Assembly (NCBI GenBank): GCA_024516035.1
Contig: CM044964.1
Coordinates: 16,745,084-16,809,083, forward strand
Source: Bactericera cockerelli
Lineage: Eukaryota > Arthropoda > Insecta > Hemiptera > Triozidae
Reading direction: 5' to 3'
DNA: 64,000 nt
Positions within the stretch are counted from its first letter, which is position 1; the number at the start of each line of letters is the position of its first letter. Below, piece after piece: positions 58,135 to 64,000 of the stretch. Both the position numbers and the translations under genes were made by a program. Under the pieces are notes generated by a model. That model searched no databases, was not told the DNA's origin, and worked only from the letters and a program-made list of their open reading frames with translations.

Positions 58135-58880
58135 TACAACTCTCTCCCCTTGCTCTTTCCTTCCTTCCAATTCTCCCTCCTATATATTTCACTCCCATGC
58201 AACTCTCCCAGTCTTCATTATTGTACCTCCTTTATTTTTGTTCTTCTCTCCTTGTCTCTCCTCACAATCACATTATTGTATCTCCTCCTACTGTTTTCAT
58301 ATTCCATCTCTATCCATTTTAACATTTCTTTCTCTTTCGCTCCTCCCACTCTCATCTCTACTCTTCCTACACATCCTATTCTCTTCCTCATTGCTTTCAG
58401 TTATCTGTCAGTCTAGAACCTCTGGAACCTTCCCACACTTGGTTTCTCCATTACACTGTCCATGTGTCCATTCAAGTCAGTTTATCAATTCTACGTTTTT
58501 CCACTTTCGTATTCTAATTATTATATTTCATTAGTTCTCTTTTGTCCATTAGAATAATTTTCGAATTTCCTCATCAATTTTTTCAAATTTCTTCTTCCGA
58601 TCTTCATCAAAGTCTGCTCCTTCGCATTCCGTTTTATCCTACTAGTTATCGTTTTTCTCTCACTTTCGGTCTTCTGTCAAGTGTCTTCTCTGCGTCTCTT
58701 GTTCTTATTCAAAATTTCACCATTATCAATTTGCATCATTACTCTTCCCTTCTCTCACAAGACCAATCACTCCTTTTTAATCCTTTTTTCTCCCTATTTT
58801 TTTCCCTTTTTCTTCTCACCAATCTCATACTCCCTGCATCTGTCACAGTACTTTGACTTCTTAAGTTTTCCTCTCAGCCA
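58135..58880. repeat. Polypyrimidine-rich region
   Basis: Long C+T bias with several overlapping Ser/Leu/Phe-rich frames that I treat as compositional. Confidence 0.65.
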
Positions 58881-61690
58881 GTTCTGACCACGTGGCACTT
58901 GATATTCATTCACTATGTTTGTCTCTCCTCTCTCCTTGAGTGTTCAGTCTCTTCACCTTTACCCTGTCCTCCTATCTATCTCCTCCGTCATTCCACCCTG
59001 CCTGATTGTCCTAGAACCATGCCCTTTCTCTCCTCCTCCTTAACATGCCACGGGACATTACCTCCTTGAAGAATTTCTCAAGTGAAAGAATTTCGCGTTG
59101 TGAAAATGTCACCTGTGCACTTTCTGTTTCTCTCTCACTCCCGCCCCCTCTCCCTTCAATAATGTCATTCATTCTCTCCTCGACCCTACCAACATAGTCA
59201 TTAGACTGAATGCAATTTATTTTTTTTCTGTGTTTTGCATGCTCTCCTACAGTATGCCGTTCTTCTTACCAACTGGGTCTTGTTTGTTTGTCTGTCTGTA
59301 CGTGAAGCGAGAAAATGTTCAATAGCTTGAGAGAGACGGCAAACATTGTCAGCCCCTGAAGACGCACAACACGGTGACACTTGAACAGGATGAGTTGCAA
59401 AATAAAAGTCAACAATGTTCCCACTTGAAATCCAGAGCCAGCTTTCGTTGATCATATATTTTGAGAAATATCATACAAGATTGGAGTCTTGAAAACGCCT
59501 CGCTGTGGGACGTACAGATAGCAGTACCAGCTTTCTTAGGCAAAAGCAATAACAATATCATTGGTATTGCCACTCTCTATCAGGGTTGGCGTTGGAAAAT
59601 TCATCCAACCGTCAATGTAGAAGTAGGAGTTCAGAACCAATCAACTTATAACTTAAAATCTCAAATTGCTTAGAGTTAGTGCCCTTTTCAGGACATCATC
59701 ATTTGGATGACAACCCAAAACGCTTGCAGCATTGCCTCGTTGAACTGCAAGGCTTATCTGTTTGCAGCAAATAATTTCCCGATCTTGGAGCCCGAAAAAG
59801 CCCTTATCTTGTAGGGTGTTTACCAGCAGCACTCTCCTCTCTCACAAGAAGACCCTCGTCTCCTCTGCTACACCTAGCTGTCTCCTTAGTTTCCTAACTT
59901 GACAGAGGTGTGGTTCTTTGTGAATAATTACCTCTCACACTCTTTTTGAGGTAATTATTTTTTCTCCTCTTTCCACTTCTCTCTCTCTCCTGTTCCTCTC
60001 CTGTATTTCCTTTTCCTTCTTTCTTTAATTATAAATATTATAATTCCCAAGTTCAACTTACTGCTTCCTTCTCTAACTTCTTATTTGTCTGCTACATTAT
60101 TCACGACCTGTCGTAACATTGCTGAATTCTATAACAAGTTGTACTTGAAAAAAAAAGATTTTTTTTTTTTAATTTTAGCAGGCATGTATTATTCTTTATA
60201 TACAAACCATACATTATTATTTCAACATATTTATACGAGGTACTTAAATTGTTATACTTTGTGTAGTAAAAAATAAAATTAAACTCAACTAACCGCCTCA
60301 GTGCTTTGGAAGAAGGTGAAAGAAATTTTGCGACATTTGATTAATTTTTTTGAATTTTAACCATCTATGAAGTAGTGGATTTGATATACCTTAACCTTAA
60401 AAATGATGTTTCCACATCACTTCTGACGGTACAAGTTCTCTTCTCTGTGACTCTCTTGTACCGTTTTACGATAACTACAACGAAGAGATGGTGCTCTAAA
60501 CTGATATAGACAACAAAGTTTTAAGCACAAAGTCATAACTTTTTATCTCATGATGACGCCGTCACATTATCATGATGCAGTGAAGCTTTTAAAAGAAATT
60601 GATGGAGAGAGAAAAGCTCAATGCCTTACTTTGGAAGTACATAAACTTTAAGTTTGTATGCACAATCGCACAAACAACGAAGTTCCACAACTTTCCCTAC
60701 GAAATCCAGATGCTATCACTTACCATCTTGTATGAAACTTTCTCTGAGCTTTTCCCATGATTACCTCTTCTCTTTCCATATCATATACAGATTTCAGATT
60801 TACTTATGACTACCTCCTTTGTCTAGCCCCTCCCCTCTTTATTTTCTGTCTACATCAAACAAAACATACCCCCTCGTCCCTCTCCCTCTACCCTCTCCCG
60901 ATTTCCTTATTCTATTATATTTCCCGCATGTAAATTCATCCCTCCTCCCCGCTGCTCTGGCATACGAACAAGTAGGTTCCCAGTTCCCACGCTAATCTGC
61001 CTCCTCATGTATCTCCTCCCACATGTATAGAGGGGGCGGGGCGACAACAAGAAGATAAACTCGCTTCTATTCTAGAGCAGGTAGGGATTTTTCCATTTTT
61101 CCCTTTGCTTGTTTGATGTTTGTTTATAAATTGAAAAAGTTGTTCATAAAAAGAGCCCTTTTCTCGTACTAGCATACTACTAATGGATGAGCAATGTATT
61201 TCAACATTTGAACATATGGAAAGAACACTGTTGTTTATCCGAGATGCTTGTTCTTATCGTTATTTGTAATGCTATGATTGCCATGTTTATGCCTAAGTAG
61301 TCAAATAACGTACTCAATTGATCTCTTTCTCTCTCTCCACATCACGTTAGCATAAAGAGAATAATGAGAAGCCGTACACAGATATTATGGTTTAATGTAC
61401 ACAGATATCAGTCATAAAGTACGCACCGACTCAAAATCTCCCTGTCAACCGTCTAATTTCGTGAACTCTTCCAACTCTGAATGCATTTTATTTAAACGAA
61501 ATTTGACGGTTGTAAGGGAGCATTCGGGATTTTGAGAGGTGGAGTCCTTTCTAGAACTTATTGTTCCAGAAAGTTCCGAACTTATTGTCTCTCATCAGGG
61601 CCAGGCAGTAGAACTAATCCCATGAACTTGTATTTATTTAAATTAGTAACAAAAAGTGTAATTTGGACTGAGATGTACTTGCTGTTTCAT
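58880..61690. other. Mostly non-coding DNA
   Basis: Contains a short frame at 59461-59673 with moderately protein-like composition (see findings), a possible small fold-back at 61430-61545 (AAATCTCC...GACGGTTGTAAGGGAG), and otherwise nothing recognised. Confidence 0.3.
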
Positions 61691-62011
61691 CTTTTTTTCC
61701 CGTATTTCTCTTTCTCTTTCCTCCTTTTACCTAATTCCAATCTCCTCCTTTCTTGCCTGTCTTTTTCTATTCACTTCTCCCTCCTCCATATCACTTTTCC
61801 TTTTTCTATTCACTTTTCCTCCCTCCATATCTCTTTTCCTATTTCATACCTTTTTACTCAGATTTTTACTTTCATCTGTGTATTACCTCCACTCTCTCGA
61901 GTTGAATCTTTTTCTCGTAAAGCATTCTCATTGTACTTCCTGGAACAATTTTCAAGTGAAGATGTTGGATCGGAATTTTTATTCCTCCCCATTCCCTAGT
62001 CTTCACTTCTC

Positions 62012-62300
62012 TTAACACGTTCGTTACCGAACGGCCACATGTGGCCGTTATCAAAATTTTAACGAGGGACCGAAACACACATGTGGCCGTTATCAAAATT
62101 TTAACGAGGGACCGGACATCCATATATGGCCTTTTTGAGGTAGGTTGTTAGTATTAGAACAGATATAGGATCGATTCTTGTACAAATACGATGCCAAATA
62201 TGCAAAAAAAATCATTTTGGTACCCAGGATGCAACAGCGACTTTACCGCCTGGTCCCTACGTAAAACTTGAAAAAATTGGCTTGGTAACGAACGTGTTAA
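62012..62300. mobile_element. TTAA-flanked MITE (piggyBac-like), copy 1
   Basis: TTAACACGTTCGTTACC and its exact complement bound 289 bp with TTAA at both ends. Inside, the palindrome ACGGCCACATGTGGCCGT (62031-62048) opens a 42-bp direct repeat present twice. It shares GGGACCG and the palindrome-repeat plan with the element at 43808. Confidence 0.75.
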
Positions 62301-62304
62301 TTAC

Positions 62305-62305
62305 A

Positions 62306-62343
<38 letters not shown>

Positions 62344-62460
62344 ACCATCAATTACATCTCTCTATCTCTCTCTCTCTCTCTTACTCTCTCTCCATCAATT
62401 ACATCCCTCTCTCTTTCTTACTCTCTCTCACCATCAATTACATCTTTCTCTCTCACATAC
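62305..62460. repeat. CT microsatellite with CCATCAATTACATC spacer units
   Basis: CT runs separated by CACCATCAATTACATC four times; repeated again at 63374-63529 in the duplicated copy. Confidence 0.8.
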
Positions 62461-63080
62461 CCTCTAACTGAAATTGTTAAGTACAAAAGACGAAGGAAAA
62501 TAAAAGAAAGATTGCACGAGTTAAGAGAAAGACAGAGATTTTACATTTTAATTTTCCATGTAATAAAATTCGGATTTCAGGTCTTCTTTGTCTCTCTCTC
62601 TCTTTTCTCTTTCTCTCCCTCTCCCTCCCTCCCTCCCTCCCTCCCTCTCTACCTCTCCCTCTCCATCTCCCTCTCCCTCTCCCCATCTCCCACGCCTAAC
62701 TAACGCCCCTCCTCATTACTGTCTAATCCCTGTTTTCATTTCTTATTGTCTCTTCTTGCTATGATCCTCAGTTTTATGCCCTCTAATAAATTCCAAACTC
62801 TTGTGTAGGATGAGAATAAGTTATAAGAAGATTACTGCGTTTTAATCCCGTTCAGATTAGGTTGTGTCCCTCATCCGGCGCTGTCTCTGTATGAAAAAAG
62901 AGAAAGCAATTCCTTTTTACTTCTCCTTCAGAAGAGAAGGAGTTCTTCTTGAAGAGACAGCAATTTTGAGAGAAAAAAAAATAGCGAGTGTGTTTCCCCC
63001 TGAATGTGAAAGTTCCGTTGAGTGGAAAATTGTCGTCGCTTTTTCGTTCTCATGTTAAAATTCCCTAGTCTTCACTTCTC

Positions 63081-63369
63081 TTAACACGTTCGTTACCGAA
63101 CGGCCACATGTGGCCGTTATCAAAATTTTAACGAGGGACCGAAACACACATGTGGCCGTTATCAAAATTTTAACGAGGGACCGGACATCCATATATGGCC
63201 TTTTTGAGGTAGGTTGTTAGTATTAGAACAGATATAGGATCGATTCTTGTACAAATACGATGCCAAATATGCAAAAAAAATCATTTTGGTACCCAGGATG
63301 CAACAGCGACTTTACCGCCTGGTCCCTACGTAAAACTTGAAAAAATTGGCTTGGTAACGAACGTGTTAA
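63081..63369. mobile_element. TTAA-flanked MITE (piggyBac-like), copy 2
   Basis: Identical to 62012-62300, carried along by the 1069-bp tandem duplication rather than inserted separately. Confidence 0.75.
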
Positions 63370-63374
63370 TTACA

Positions 63375-63412
<38 letters not shown>

Positions 63413-64000
63413 ACCATCAATTACATCTCTCTATCTCTCTCTCTCTCTCTTACTCTCTCTCCATCAATTACATCCCTCTCTCTTTCTTACTCTCTCTCAC
63501 CATCAATTACATCTTTCTCTCTCACATACCCTCTAACTGAAATTGTTAAGTACAAAAGACGAAGGAAAATAAAAGAAAGATTGCACGAGTTAAGAGAAAG
63601 ACAGAGATTTTACATTTTAATTTTCCATGTAATAAAATTCGGATTTCAGGTCTTCTTTGTCTCTCTCTCTTTTTCTCTTTCTCTCCCTCTCCCTCCCTCC
63701 CTCCCTCCCTCCCTCTCTACCTCTCCCTCTCCATCTCCCTCTCCCTCTCCCCATCTCCCACGCCTAACTAACGCCCCTCCTCATTACTGTCTAATCCCTG
63801 TTTTCATTTCTTATTGTCTCTTCTTGCTATGATCCTCAGTTTTATGCCCTCTAATAAATTCCAAACTCTTGTGTAGGATGAGAATAAGTTATAAGAAGAT
63901 TACTGCGTTTTAATCCCGTTCAGATTAGGTTGTGTCCCTCATCCGGCGCTGTCTCTGTATGAAAAAAGAGAAAGCAATTCCTTTTTACTTCTCCTTCAGA

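Larger units (their letters stand above)
61991..64000. repeat. 1069-bp tandem duplication, second copy cut by window end
   Basis: Copy 1 is 61991-63059; copy 2 starts at 63060 with ATTCCCTAGTCTTCAC and matches to the last base. The only difference I found is a 1-bp indel in a CT/T run near 62600/63670. The duplication is therefore very recent or an assembly artefact. Confidence 0.9.

Overview
This is AT-rich nuclear DNA from an arthropod, most likely an insect. The signs are many different tRNA-derived SINE heads, Helitron, hAT, mariner, TTAA-flanked and fold-back elements, long polypyrimidine tracts, and metazoan splice signals. A hemipteran such as a planthopper would fit, but nothing in the sequence proves the species. 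No bacterial operon, CRISPR array, rRNA or free-standing tRNA gene is visible.

Left edge (1-1600). This is the only compact, gene-dense stretch. Two leftward reading frames (1-614, running off the window, and 647-1022, interrupted in a 10-A run) face one rightward frame (1187-1600, a small membrane-anchored protein) across a 164-bp intergenic region with a TATAAATA box. Short gaps, no introns and a divergent layout look like a piece of an integrated large DNA virus (an endogenous nudivirus or a Maverick/Polinton-like element are candidates). I recognise none of the three proteins, so the viral origin is an inference. A 570-bp minisatellite (about 1977-2550) follows; its 25-bp unit is derived from a dispersed repeat that also occurs near 29.6, 35.0 and 49.9 kb.

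Remainder (2.6-64 kb). I see no convincing host protein-coding exon on either strand. The notable signal is four plus-strand sites, at 9722/9723, 31666/31667, 41379/41380 and 45046/45047, where a pyrimidine-rich 3' splice site is directly abutted by a 5' splice site (CAG|GTAAGT or close variants). This is the signature of recursive-splicing (ratchet) points. Three of the four have a second GTAAGT 58-96 nt downstream, matching the short cryptic exon known to accompany ratchet points. The economical reading is that most of the window lies inside one giant intron of a plus-strand gene whose exons are outside it.

The intron-like DNA is filled with mobile elements: several tRNA-SINE families, two complete short Helitrons, a 2.1-kb hAT relic with a perfect 8-bp target duplication, a 348-bp hAT MITE, a deleted mariner with about 185-bp inverted ends, two fold-back elements with CAGGGTG ends (an 891-bp one near 27 kb and a diverged one near 48 kb), a 961-bp element with 25-bp perfect inverted ends and repeated internal motifs, and two related TTAA-flanked MITE types. 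Polypyrimidine or polypurine tracts up to several hundred bp produce many low-complexity pseudo-ORFs. The window ends in a nearly identical 1069-bp tandem duplication.
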